Below, piece after piece: positions 29,001 through 40,398 of a DNA stretch of 64,000 bases. The notes below the pieces were generated by a model, which worked only from the letters and a program-made list of their open reading frames with translations, was not told the origin of the DNA and did not search any database. The DNA lies in the NCBI GenBank assembly GCA_013399115.1, contig VXAA01004019.1:27590-91589 (forward strand). Reading direction: 5' to 3'. The stretch comes from Anseranas semipalmata. Lineage: Eukaryota; Chordata; Aves; Anseriformes; Anseranatidae. The position numbers and the translations under genes were made by a program. Position 1 is the first letter of the stretch; every line of letters begins with the position of its first letter.

Positions 29001-29487
29001 CAGCAAAAAAAATTCTTATCTCCGTGCATTAGCCATTCTTGCATCGGCTCTGCTCTGGCTTTGCCTACAGCATCTACCTCTGGAGACCATGTGGACAAGC
29101 ATTTAACAAGTTGCTTAGCTACTGACAACTAACAATCCAAGATGGGGAGGTGCCACCAGTGACAGTCACACCATTTTTCACTTTGAAGCAAGTTTTTGGT
29201 TAGGTATCAGAGTGCTCCAGATCTGAGAGAACTCTGTACAGGCTTCAGGATGACTAAAACCACTTTCTTGGAAGTTTCACTGCTACCGATGGTCATCCCA
29301 TGTCTACAAAACAATCCCTTTGCAATTTGATCTAAGCTGGACAAACCTGTAAGTATCTGAATGTGAAACCACTCAGAATTAATATCTAAAAAACAATTAC
29401 ACAATTCTATCTTTCCTCTCCTCTATTTGGCCATTAGGACATCACTGTAGTGGCCTCTCTGTCCAGCCAAGCCCATGTGGCTATATA

Positions 29488-30221
29488 ATCATAGAATCAT
29501 AGAATGGTTTGGGTTGGAAGAGACCTTAAAGCCCATCCAGTTCCAACCCCCCTGCCATGGGCAGGGACACCTTCCACTAGACCGGGTTGCTCAAAGCCCC
29601 ATCCAGTCTGGCCTTGAACACTTCCTGGGATGGGGCATCCACAGCTTCTCCGGGCAACCTGTTCCAGTGCCCCACCACTCTCTGAATGAAGAATTTCTTC
29701 CTTATATCTAATCTAAATCTACCCTCTTTTTGTGTAAAGCCATTACCCCTTGTCCTATCCCTACATTCCCTGACAAAGAGTCCCTCTCCTGCTTTCCTAT
29801 AGGCCCCCTTTAGGTACTGGAAGGCCGCTATAAGGTCTCCCCAGAGCCTTCTCTTCTCCAGGCTGAACAACCCCAGCTCTCTCAGCCTGTCTTCATAGGA
29901 GAGGTGCTCCAGCCCTCTGATCATCCTCGTGGCCCTCCTCTGGACTCACTCAAATAGGTCCATGTCCTTCTTATGTTGGAGGCCCCAGAGCTGAACACAG
30001 TGCTCCAGGTGGGGTCTCACGAGAGCAGAGCAGAGGGGGAGAATCACCTCCCTCAACCTGCTGGCCATGCTTCTTTTGATGCAGCCCAGGATACGATTGG
30101 CTTTCTGGGCTGCAAGCGCACATTGCTGGCTCATGTTGACCTTCTCATCAACCAACACCCCCAGGTCCTTCTCCTCAGGGCTGCTCTCATCCATTCTCCA
30201 CCCAGCCTGTATTTGTGCTTG
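29488..30221 (-). mobile_element. CR1 LINE fragment, about 730 bp, well preserved
   Basis: The 3' tail appears on + as ATCATAGAATCATAGAATGG at 29,488. On the minus strand the C-terminal ORF2 reads through long stretches: [60 protein letters not shown], then VFKARLDGALSN. A break near 29,930-29,950 splits the frame. It is the youngest-looking copy in the window. Confidence 0.95.
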
Positions 30222-33200
30222 TGATAAACACCAATGCACATGGAACACCTTGTTTGTTTGAAAAGTGGCATGTAGAAATTGAAAGCAATTCACAAATGAC
30301 ACTGAGCAGTCAAAAAGCAGATGGATTATCAGAGGCCAGGAGGAAATCATTGTTTTCTTCAGTTTAACCTCAAACCTCAGTAAACAATCCAAAATGTCAC
30401 ACAGGAAAGTCCCTGAGCATAAAAAACATACTGGTGTGTCATGTCCCATATATCATTATCCCATGCTATAGCTGTACAGAATGCTGTGCAGCTTTGTTGG
30501 ACAAGAAGTAGACTGTGGGTTCAGTGATTCATAAAGTAGAAACCTTAGTCAGAACATACAAAGTTTGTCAGTGTTATTTTTCTGCAGTTATTTTGTATTA
30601 ATTACAGTACATAAACATATTATAGAAAATATAAAATCAATTCTTATGCAGAAATACAATCTTTCTTACAGCGGGTTTCATAAAATTCCTGAGATATTCC
30701 AGAAATCAAACAGTTCAACAACTTCCCTTTGACCTGTATATCATTCATCAGTTGTGTTTCACCAGGACCAGATTTTTACAGCAATCAATCAGCAAATTTG
30801 TCAAACAATATTACAGCAATCTGTCCATGCTTTATTGGATTGTTCATGACTAGAAAAGGGAGCTTCCATAGCTACACCAACAGCAGGTAGTGGTTTCTGC
30901 CTGTTACTTTGAACTACACACAGCTTGTCTTTGCGCAAGACACAAAGACCTTTTATTCTATTTTTATTTCTATTTCTATTTATAGAAAGGTTTCACATTG
31001 CCTTTCTAGCATTTGGTAGCTTTTAATAATCAGAACATTTGGGAGTACCACCGACAACATTTCCACTGGGTTATTTCTCTCCAACATTTTGCACATCAGG
31101 AACATTTTAAAAGAAAGACTGTATATACTTCTGTAACCCATGCAGCTTTATAATATTTCTCATGCAATTATGTTTACTTGTAAGTAATCACCCACAAGTC
31201 ATTCAGACCAACAGAAATTTTCTCTCTAAGGGTCTTTACATCAGTATACGGTATGAAATCAGTAGCTCAGAGAACAGTTAAGATGACACACATGTTATCA
31301 TAAAATGTCAAAGCCTTTTGTTGTTGAAAATGCTTATTTCTGGGCTTCTTATAGCTCATCCTATTCCTTTGGCAGAAGCCACCTGCTTTTAATGACTGGA
31401 TTCACCACTTTTACACTAAGCTTTCCGAAAGTCCAGAGTTGCAGAAGCAGCATGATTTCTGATCTGAGAAAGCATGGGTGGCAGCGATCACAGTCCCAAA
31501 GATAGAAGAGGGAGCTGTTTTACATGCTGGCTTCATTCCAAATTAATTATTTAAGGAATATGGCTGGCACATGAACAGTATGACCCAAATGCTGAGAGCC
31601 AAATTGGAGAAAGGAGTGGGAGCTTTTTAACTGTACGTGGCAACAGCTGGAGAAGCCAAAGTTGAGCCAAAGTTGCAGGGGAGAAACATGACTGGGGCTG
31701 GGAAGAGAAAAAGACACTCCTAGGAGTAAGAGAAAGGACAGGCAGGAACCGTGGAAAAAAGGACAGATGGTGTTGGACAGCAGATACAGGCAGTGACACA
31801 TTGTACCAAAGAAACTGGTGTGGTTGCATCTTGTACTTAATGTTGTGGGTGAACTACAAAGAGGGGTCACTGTCCAGTCCTTGCGTCCTCCACAACCCAC
31901 AGTCTCCTAGGGAAACATTACCACTCCTTTCCGAAAGATTCCTCACTGCCATGTCTTTCTCCTTTCTCATCTCACTCATCTCCCAGAAGACAGAGGCCTG
32001 TTTGCTGTCAGTCCGTGTAACTGTGCCTTTAGGAATGGGGATTATAGGCAATTAATTGCTGCCAAACTGCCAGAAGCATGTTTGATACTCCAGGCAGAAC
32101 CTGGAAGTACTTGGCAAGGTTTTATTTCATTTTAATTTGTTCCATTTACTAAAACAAATACTAGAACACATCATCTGCTTTTCCTAAGCATATGCAGCTA
32201 AAATTATGTGCTGCTCATAAGATTAACTCACATACCACATAAACTGTGATCTAACTCATAACTGTGGAAAGGAAATGAGACAGGATTTCTCAGTCTGTGG
32301 AAAGAATTTGAGTAAGCAACAGCTTGAACTTACCTTTCCCATGAGACTGCAGTTAAGCTTTCAAAAAATGCCAAGGAACAAAAGCTTGAATAATCTATTT
32401 TTTTCTGCATTCAGAGAGTGCTTTTTTTCTGCCGTTCTTCTTCCTTGTAACTGGAGACTGATTTGAACTGCTTAATGGTGTTAGGGAGATATCCAGCATC
32501 CACAATCTGGAAAAAAAAAAAAAAAAATAAGAAGAATATAAACTGGTCAGATGCAAAGATGTGGACAATGCCCCTTAGGGAAGATTGGAAAGGAGGGCTG
32601 CAAACTAATCCCTTTGCAACCTGCTGCAGCATAAAAATATGCTCCCAGATATAGAAAAGGCATTCATTTGCCTAAAAAAGAGGAGAAATTTATAAGGAGA
32701 AATTAAAACCAACTATCGTTTCTGAAGCACGCTTGGCATTCACAGCTGATGGGAATATCCTTCAAATGTTCTTGAGAGGATAGAAATGGTATTCACAGCT
32801 GTAGTTTTGGTAGTTAGACACAAATCTGTCAGCTTTTCTTCTGAAAACAAGAAGCAATGAGAAAGAAAAAAAAAAACAACCACAAAACAGAACAGCTGAA
32901 TAGATGGAAATTACATTCACTGGTTTGCCTGCAAAGCAAAAGGAACGCTCCTTTACAAAATGCTTTTTCTGAGCCATTCCCCATCCATGCTCTTTCATTC
33001 CCTAGAGAGATGAATATTACTCCTGAGATTCAGGAAGGAATTGTGCGTCGTGCCCTGCATGTGTTAATAAGAGAAGGACAGAGAGGTTGATAGTTCCCAT
33101 AGTCATTATGAAAAGTGTTTTGGTTGAACAAATTGAGAGCTTTATATTTATAGCTGACTGATACAGCTTCTATCTGTGCTAAGGGCTAAACTGCTCATGC

Positions 33201-33309
33201 AAAATGTCTGGCATATCTGAAATGCAGGACCTTGAGAAAACTTTCATCCTGTACACAGAATATGAACAGGTTTGTATTTGTCCAATTAGAAAATTTTATA
33301 AAAATAAAT
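30222..33309. other. Intergenic DNA with no recognised gene
   Basis: AT-rich. Contains a TTTCTA/TTTTTA-type tract at 30,951-30,985 and a poly(A) run at 32,511-32,527. Nothing else identified. Confidence 0.5.
30951..30985. repeat. (TTTCTA)n-like simple repeat
   Basis: Imperfect tandem TATTTCTATTTCTATTTATA pattern over 35 bases. Confidence 0.85.
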
Positions 33310-33832
33310 AAAACCCAGCACTGGTGAGGCTGCCCCTGGAGTGCTGGGTCCAGTGCTGGGCTCCCCAGTAGGAGAGAGACATGGGCATACTGGAGAGAGT
33401 CCAGCAAAGGGCCAAAACAGTAATCAAGGGACTGGAGCATCTCTCCTGTGAGGAAAAGCTGAGAGAGCTGAGCCTGGAGAAGAGGAGGCTCAGGGAAGAT
33501 CTCATCAATGTCTGTGAATACCTGAAGGTAGGGTGTAAAGAGGGCAGAGCCAGGCTCTTTTCTTTCATGCCCAGTGCTAGGATAAGAGGCACAGGACACA
33601 AACTGAAATACAGGAAATTCAACTTAAACATAAGAAAAAAATTTTACTCTAAGGATGGAATTACTTGTGCAGAGAGGTTATAGAGTCTCCATCACTGCAG
33701 ATATTCAAAACCTGATGGGACACAGACCTGAGCAACCTGCTGTAGTTGACCTTGCTGTGAGCAGGGGAGTTGGACTAGGTACCCTCCAAAGGTGCCTTCC
33801 AACCTCAGCAGTTCTGGGATTCTCTGATTCCC
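33310..33832 (+). mobile_element. CR1 LINE fragment, about 520 bp
   Basis: The plus strand carries [24 protein letters not shown] coding remnants, then [19 protein letters not shown], and a 3' end reading ggagttggactaggtaccct and ccttccaacctcagcag. Frame-broken and 5'-truncated. Confidence 0.9.
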
Positions 33833-36800
33833 CAGAGCTGCATATTAAGATCTACTGTGTTTGCAATGACCTAGAAAATCATCAAAACCAGCCTTCAAGT
33901 TACAGCTCTTTTCAACTTTTTACTCCATCTTACCCTACAAGTGGTCCTTGCATGCACCCTTCTGAATGATTGTGGATATCCTGCCTGGAATCTGCTGAGA
34001 AATACACAAGTTGCTAAAGGCCAGAATTAGGAAAAAAGCTGGGAAGTTTTGCTTTCAAGGAAATGAAAGAGCATTTGCTTACAATGCTCCCATCAAAGTG
34101 AAGATCCTAACCAATAGCTTGTTTCTCTTTCAGCCACACAGCCCTACAAACAGTCATGAAAATGATTAAAAAGGCCTCAGTCATCTTTTTTATACCTTCC
34201 ACGCGCAGCTGGAGTTGGTATTGTTGGTATATATCTGTTTGTGAACTGTTCATCTTGCTGAAGTCACAACGTAGCCAAAATTCCCTTGTCCCGCCACGGC
34301 TCTCATGAGTGGTTTCTCAATTATCTCCCGCTGTCATTGTGACTGTAAACAACATCTGTTGTTGAGGCACAATCAGCCAGAGAAATGACTTCCTTACTGC
34401 CAACTATCTACATTACTTCAGCCCCTTCTTTCTTCTGAAGGAAAGACTGTGCCCAGGTGAGACCAGCCAGCCCCTTACCCTGTAACAAAGCTCTCTACAG
34501 TCGCTAACATTGCGGGCACACGCACTGGGTGAGTTGTTCCTGAGCTAGCCAGCAATCTGACTTGGCGATAAGAGGCAAGCCAGAGACCGAACAAAGCTCA
34601 GCAAGTTTGCTTTTCCCTAGAGAGCCTCTGAAAAGCAGGAGCCCTCTTCTTCCCATGCACATTTCTCTCACATAGAGTAAGACCTGGAGACCTGCCCTTC
34701 CTTGCAGCCTGTTTCGGGAAGCACGTGCTCTCCTTCCAACTTTAACCATTACAGACAGAGCAGGCTGTGGCCAAACTTCATTCCCTAATGGCTTCCTGGT
34801 CAGCAGGCAGTTTTTGACCTGGTACATCAGTTGCCATGTCTCCTTAATATACATTCAAAAGTAATCCTTGGCAAAAGATCCCCCAGCTTCATGTCTGGGT
34901 GATCCCAACCCCAAAGCTGCCCTAAATTGTATCCCTGACTGATACCAAATCATGCTCCTCTCCCCACTTTTTGTCCTTCTGAAGACAGTCGTGTTCTTTG
35001 ATTTCTGCCCCCAGGGACTGGATGTGCGTGTCAGATTTCCTGCTACTTTCAGACTTTGGGAAGGAAAGTCATCCCAGCAGTCTCCAGGGAAAATATGGTG
35101 GGCAACGAAGTGTTCCTTGACTGAGAGGAGACAGGTGCTTCCTCTTCTCCCAAGACATCAGGTCTGGATGCACAACAGATTTGCTTGCATCCTTATTGAC
35201 AGCAGTTCAACCAGGGGCAGGGACTCCCTGCACAGCACAGAAACTGTACAGTTAGGATAGAAAAAAATCTGTACTTATAAACACAGTTGCACATTTTGAA
35301 TATGAAAAATCCCTTTACCCTATGTGCGAACATTGCAGGATCACTGTAGGAGGTAATTTGAAAAAACAGCCCTGTCTGTATCCATCGATCCTATTTTTCT
35401 TGAGGAAGAATGTCCAAGAAAGGAGTCAAGAGTATTCTGTGCTATTTAAAAGTCTACACTCAGCTTTGAAGGTAGCCTTCAGTGAAGCACTGACAAAAAG
35501 CCAACAGTCTCTATAATAAATATTAAAGGAGAAAAAAAAAAAAGTGTGTTTTTATATGGTGACAGTCTCTGAGGGCCAAGGTGTGGTGCAAGGGAAACAC
35601 GGTGGCACTTGTTAAACAAATTTTCTCAGGCTTTTCCTTGTTCTGGATGTAGAATTTTCTGGAGCAGGGTGGGTGTTTCCCTTGCCTGTTCTCTTCCATT
35701 ATTACCCTGCCTTGCTGCAGTGACAAGGCTGCCTATAGGTAGTGCCAAATTTCTCTATTTGCTTACAGATTTTGTTTTAATACTGAAAAATTCAGCATAA
35801 GAGAGGGAAAAAAACAAATCCTCATGAGTTCAGATTTTCAATGGCTACGGGAGTTTTCAGTTTCTCAGCTTCCATAATGGACAATGCAAAATCATGTTTT
35901 ATAGAATTTACATTTTTAATTGTCACACATAAGGTGGTTATGAGAGCTGGGACTCAAAACATCTGTTTTTATAGTCAGCAGATTGATTTACATCTATTAC
36001 TCTCCGGCTTGATACTTAGGTCTCCTGAAATAGGCTGAAAAATACAGAAACAAAGGGCTTGTCATTTTTGGAAAGTTGTATGTACATCCCCTAGGAAAGA
36101 GGACAAGTTTTAAACTTTCAGAAACAACATTATTTCTTAGTTCTCAGAACACTCCAGAGTGGTTAGCAAAGGAGGAGAATGTTTTTAAGAGTAAAGTAAA
36201 TATTTACTATATGCTGGTTTCACTATCTGTTATTGTCAATTTGTTGTTCCTTGTACTGTTTCTGTATTTGCATTGGCCAGCATTTTTGAGTAAAAAAAAA
36301 ATCAGTTTTATACATTCATTCTATAGACGGTTATTTTGTCCTGCTTTCCAATAATGTGCCCTAAGAGCGTGTCCTAAGTAGACTTCTAACAATGTCACAT
36401 ACATTTTCACTGTCTTTAAAGTGCAAGATGGAATCTATTCCCCTCCTACTCTCCTCTATATATCAGAAATTTCATTTATTTGATAACTTTAATGAAGAAA
36501 AAGTATTCTTTGCTTTTGTAATGCTATCTAGAGTTGAGCAGCACAACCAATGTTGAGAGTCTTGAAATGTAAGCAGCTGAAATTTTAAAAAACAATGTTA
36601 TTTGAATTAATATATATATTTTTAGATTGTTCAGATGACTGTGCTGCAGTTTGTAGCTTTAGTGGCATATGAATACCGTTTGAGGCAGCTCTTCATTTCC
36701 ATCTCCATGCAAATTGCAGAAGTTATTCTATTCCAGAAAGGAAAAGATCCATAAAAATATCTTAGGTAACTAACATTAGGTTCAGGCTATACCTTTACTG

Positions 36801-36860
36801 GTAACGCAACCCTATACCCACAGTATAGAGTGTTTCCTTACGAACTGGCAGAAGATTGCG

Positions 36861-36892
36861 GTTTTTTGTTTGTTTTGTTTTGTTTTGTTTTG
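36861..36892. repeat. (TTTTG)n microsatellite
   Basis: Five to six TTTTG/TTTG units. Confidence 0.93.
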
Positions 36893-37661
36893 AAATTACT
36901 ATCAATGGATAAGGTATTACACTTACCTTCAAATTTAAACAAAGTGCCTGTGCAAGCCTATGAACCTCTTAAAAATTTGTTTAAGGTCTCTAAAGCCTAA
37001 ACACCAATGGATTTCCCTTGCATAAATCTCCAGTGTTGGAGATTGCATTTTCTCCCATGTGCAGCTCTGATTATGTGATGCAAGGGTGTTAGACAGGGCC
37101 AAATCTGTCCCCTAATCATCATTCTATCTACCTGATTTAAAGCACTTTGAAGTCATTAGGAGTCATCAAAAACAGATTTCTTATAATAATCAGTGTTGCA
37201 CAGTACCTCTATAAGTTATCTAGAATTGAATATTATTAATAGTAATCTAAAAATATTTGCTGATTTACTGAAAGAGTTTCAGACGTGCTCACTACTAGGT
37301 ACCTATCTGAGGTTACAGGTTTGAGCATTTTTTGCAATAGAGTTCATGCTTGACATATCAAGACGATATTTTGCCTACTTACTCTATGCAGAATCCCCAA
37401 TGCAGAAATTAATGGTAGTATTCTAAAAACTATATGTCTGTTTGCTGCAAGTTTTCTTTATTGTTATATTATACATTGTACATTACATATGAGAGAAGAC
37501 TAAAAGTTTTCCCAATCTCCAATGCAGGCACTGGCTCGTATAAATAGGGAAGAGGAGGCAGGAAAACTTAGCCCCAGATTTCCACCAAATCAGCCGTAAA
37601 TCCAGACATGTTTTAAATCAGTCGATGACTAGGCTCCCTAGCCCCTAGTCCACCCGCTAGT

Positions 37662-37686
37662 GGGGGGGGAGGGGAGCAGGGATGGG
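37662..37686 (+). other. Candidate G-quadruplex motif
   Basis: Four G-runs of 8, 4, 3 and 3 separated by A, AGCA and AT fit the canonical G3+N1-7 pattern. Confidence 0.6.
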
Positions 37687-38296
37687 ACTTCCCATGGTTT
37701 TTCCTGTAAATCACAAAGCATGCAACGGTTTTAAGGATGTCTGTGAAACCACAAGATCAACTAACAGATGGATGTAACAGTCTTGGGGGAGAAGGAGAGG
37801 TAAAACAATACTCCCAGAAGCCATTTATAGCACCATTTATGTCACGGGGTGTGACAGAAGCTCTGTGATACTGCACACAGAAGTGGCACTGAGAAAGCTG
37901 GAGACCCTTCAACATTGAGAAGACCAAGACATCAGTGCCACGGGAAGGATAAAGGGCTAAGAGCCAAGTCCTTAAAGAATTTTTTCAGTTATTTACTCCT
38001 ATGCAGTCTCCCCTCTTATCTGTGAATGACCCACTACACTTTTAAACAGTAAGTATTATGAGAGCTGAATGAACAATAGGGGAAATAAACACAACTATAG
38101 CAAAAATGCTTTCATATTTGCTTTCTTAGAATAACTGCAACTTCAGGTTCCATTAGCACAACAGTTTGTGTAAAACCCAAGTATGTGATCAAGATCATCT
38201 TGTGTTAGATGCTACACAATACTGAATGAGAAATACATTTTTTGTCAGCCTGATAGGCAGGGGTCTTCACACAGAAGGGGCCAACTTATATCAGCA

Positions 38297-38332
38297 GGGT
38301 GGGGTGGGGTGTCTTTTCTCAGGGGAGGGGGG
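38297..38332 (+). other. Second G-rich cluster (possible G-quadruplex)
   Basis: GGGTGGGGTGGGGT is followed after 11 bases by GGGGAGGGGGG. Five G-runs are present, but one loop is longer than the canonical seven. Confidence 0.5.
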
Positions 38333-40072
38333 AACATTTGGATAAAGAGGAATTTTAAATAATTTTGTGAAGGAGGACTGTAAATTAATTTTGCAGCTAT
38401 TTAAGTCTAGTACCTGCCATGTGTGAGAGCATGGACAAAATTAATTTTCAAAAGTCTGGGCAATCCTTAAATACATTATTTCATCACTTCGGTAGCTAGA
38501 CATAATTCAGACATGAGTATAACTGTTCACAAAGGCTATATCTTCACTGGAAATCTGCTTTCATGATTGAGCTAGAGTACTGGCCTGAAGCTTGTATTGC
38601 TACCATGGCTGGTGGGACGGTGGTTAATCCATATTTAAATATATCAAGCCTCAAGAACATCACATCAGTCAAACTAGTTCTATTTAAATTGCTAATGTAG
38701 ACATACCAAATATCATTCTCCTAAGAAATTGTTTCTTCTCACCTCTGAAATTTATCTTATGATTTTAGGATAGTTAATTTACATACCTCAATCATTATGT
38801 GTTATCTAGATTCATTCAGCTAGTGTTTGATTTACCATGAAGTGAAAAATCAGTCGTATTCACTGAAGCAGTTTAGCAGTAGTCTCTGATATAGATGGAC
38901 AGACCTAGATGCCTCAGTGTTACTCAGTCAAATACAATTCCATATTAAAGGAGATGGTGTAATGGCTTCAACAAAAAGTCAAACCTTGATGTTCAGCTTG
39001 GTCCCACATCTTGACATATGACAAATATTGCTAAACTATACTTGGAGTATATGTGGATACACTGCTCATCTAAGATGTAGAAAAAAAAATTTTTTTTTTT
39101 TGTACAGGCTTTTAAGACTTCCTTTTAAAGTGACGTATCTTCTTCAGTCTACAATTGGTTACAAATTGAAACACTCTAACATGTTTCTTCAAAACTCCCC
39201 ACTGTGCCTACAAATCAGACAAATGGTCAATTGTCTTCTGTTATTCATACCTGTAATCAACAACACTTTCAGTGGACAAAATCAGCTCAACACTCAATTA
39301 ACGCACAGCATTTCTGTAACAGCAGAATTTGGGAATTTCCACTGCCTTGTCCCACTTACCTGCCCACAGCAGTAATTTGTGTACGGCACGGTCTGAGTTA
39401 GAGATTCTCTGTGTATAAAGTCACTGCAGAATGAACACTGACCATTTTTTGCATGTCACCGCTAATTTCATGCTCAAATCTCAGGTTTAACTATTTAAAA
39501 ATAAACACAAATATTTTTGTGTTGCCAGACATTTGTGAATCATTGCAAATACAGCTAAATATCCTGACAAAATCCTTCTGGCCAGAGAGTTTCTTTCACC
39601 TCTTCTTGTTCAGAATGCTTTAAGATTTCTGAAGGGTACAGAATACAGCTCATTTACTCTAATTTCACTTCAGTTGTTACTAGTATAATGAATTAACTAA
39701 AGTGGAAAAGACAGTGGATCGTCCTAGAAGAAAATTCCACTATATACAGAGTCTGAATGTTTTTTTAAGTACATAGCAGCTTCCATGTGAATTAATAGAT
39801 GAGAAAGAGGAGTTCAGAACATTCCAGGGCATACAAGTACTAGATAACCTTAACCTCACTGATAAACACAAGGGAAAAAGCACATACACTCCTCTCAAAC
39901 TGTTTCACTTTCCAGCTCTACCCAAGAAACATTTTCTTCACAGCATATAATTCTGGGGTCTCTACTATGAAACATGTTCCTGTTACAGTTTTTTTCAAAC
40001 CATTTACATTAAAATATTCTTTATTTAGAAAACTTGGCTTAGCAATGATGATTTAAGTAACTTTAGATAATT

Positions 40073-40224
40073 TTTATTCAGTTCATACAAAACACTTGGC
40101 TGAAGAACAGGAATGTGAAAACAGAAATTAGCTGAGGAGCTCTAGTCACGTCTCCTGAATAATTTAGCAAGGAAATCACTTTGATTTTCTTTCTTACAAA
40201 TACTGACACTTTTTAAACAGAAAG
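40073..40224 (-). other. ENPP3: ENPP3 3' UTR with candidate poly(A) signals
   Basis: AATAAA occurs on the minus strand at 40,073-40,078, about 147 nt after the stop codon. A second lies at 40,020-40,025. Either could end the mRNA. The true 3' end cannot be decided without transcript data, and a longer UTR is possible. Confidence 0.45.
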
Positions 40225-40398
40225 TCAGTTAATTTCAGTCTCAAATGTTGGCAAAAATGTCTTTAGCTGTAAGATCTCAGAGACAGATTCTTGTCTTTCC
40301 TGGTAAAAGTCAAGCCCAGTTAGCAGCTCCACATCCCGAACACGTGCAGAGTGAGCCTGAACTCTTTCTTCAACCCATTCAGAAGGCAACCTATTTTC
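40225..40398 (-). CDS. ENPP3: ENPP3 last coding exon (C-terminus and stop)
   Basis: 174 coding nt after acceptor ttttggcag, starting in phase 0. It reads [20 protein letters not shown], then [20 protein letters not shown], then [17 protein letters not shown], followed by TGA at 40,225-40,227. The human ending is LQLKTYLPTFETTI, so the C-terminus is complete. Confidence 0.96.
   Translation of the reverse strand, partial: ENRLPSEWVEERVQAHSARVRDVELLTGLDFYQERQESVSEILQLKTFLPTFETEIN

Larger units (their letters stand above)
17315..29487. other. Intergenic DNA with no recognised gene
   Basis: About 12 kb of AT-rich sequence with simple repeats (21,550-21,575 and 22,971-23,030). A GC-richer stretch at about 19,180-19,700 carries a CACGTG E-box at 19,293-19,298. 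Open frames are short and resemble nothing I know. Confidence 0.5.
33833..40019. other. Intergenic DNA downstream of ENPP3
   Basis: No gene recognised. Notable short features are a TTTTG repeat (36,861-36,892), a TATAAATA box (37,539-37,546) and two G-rich clusters (37,662-37,686 and 38,297-38,332). Confidence 0.5.

Noticed and set aside
29946..30449. A 167-codon minus-strand open frame as a gene
   Set aside because: The [20 protein letters not shown] segment is CR1 ORF2 C-terminus; the N-terminal part is unrelated flank.
33195..33631. Minus-strand open frames of 111-134 codons
   Set aside because: They are the antisense of the plus-strand CR1 copy at 33,310-33,832.
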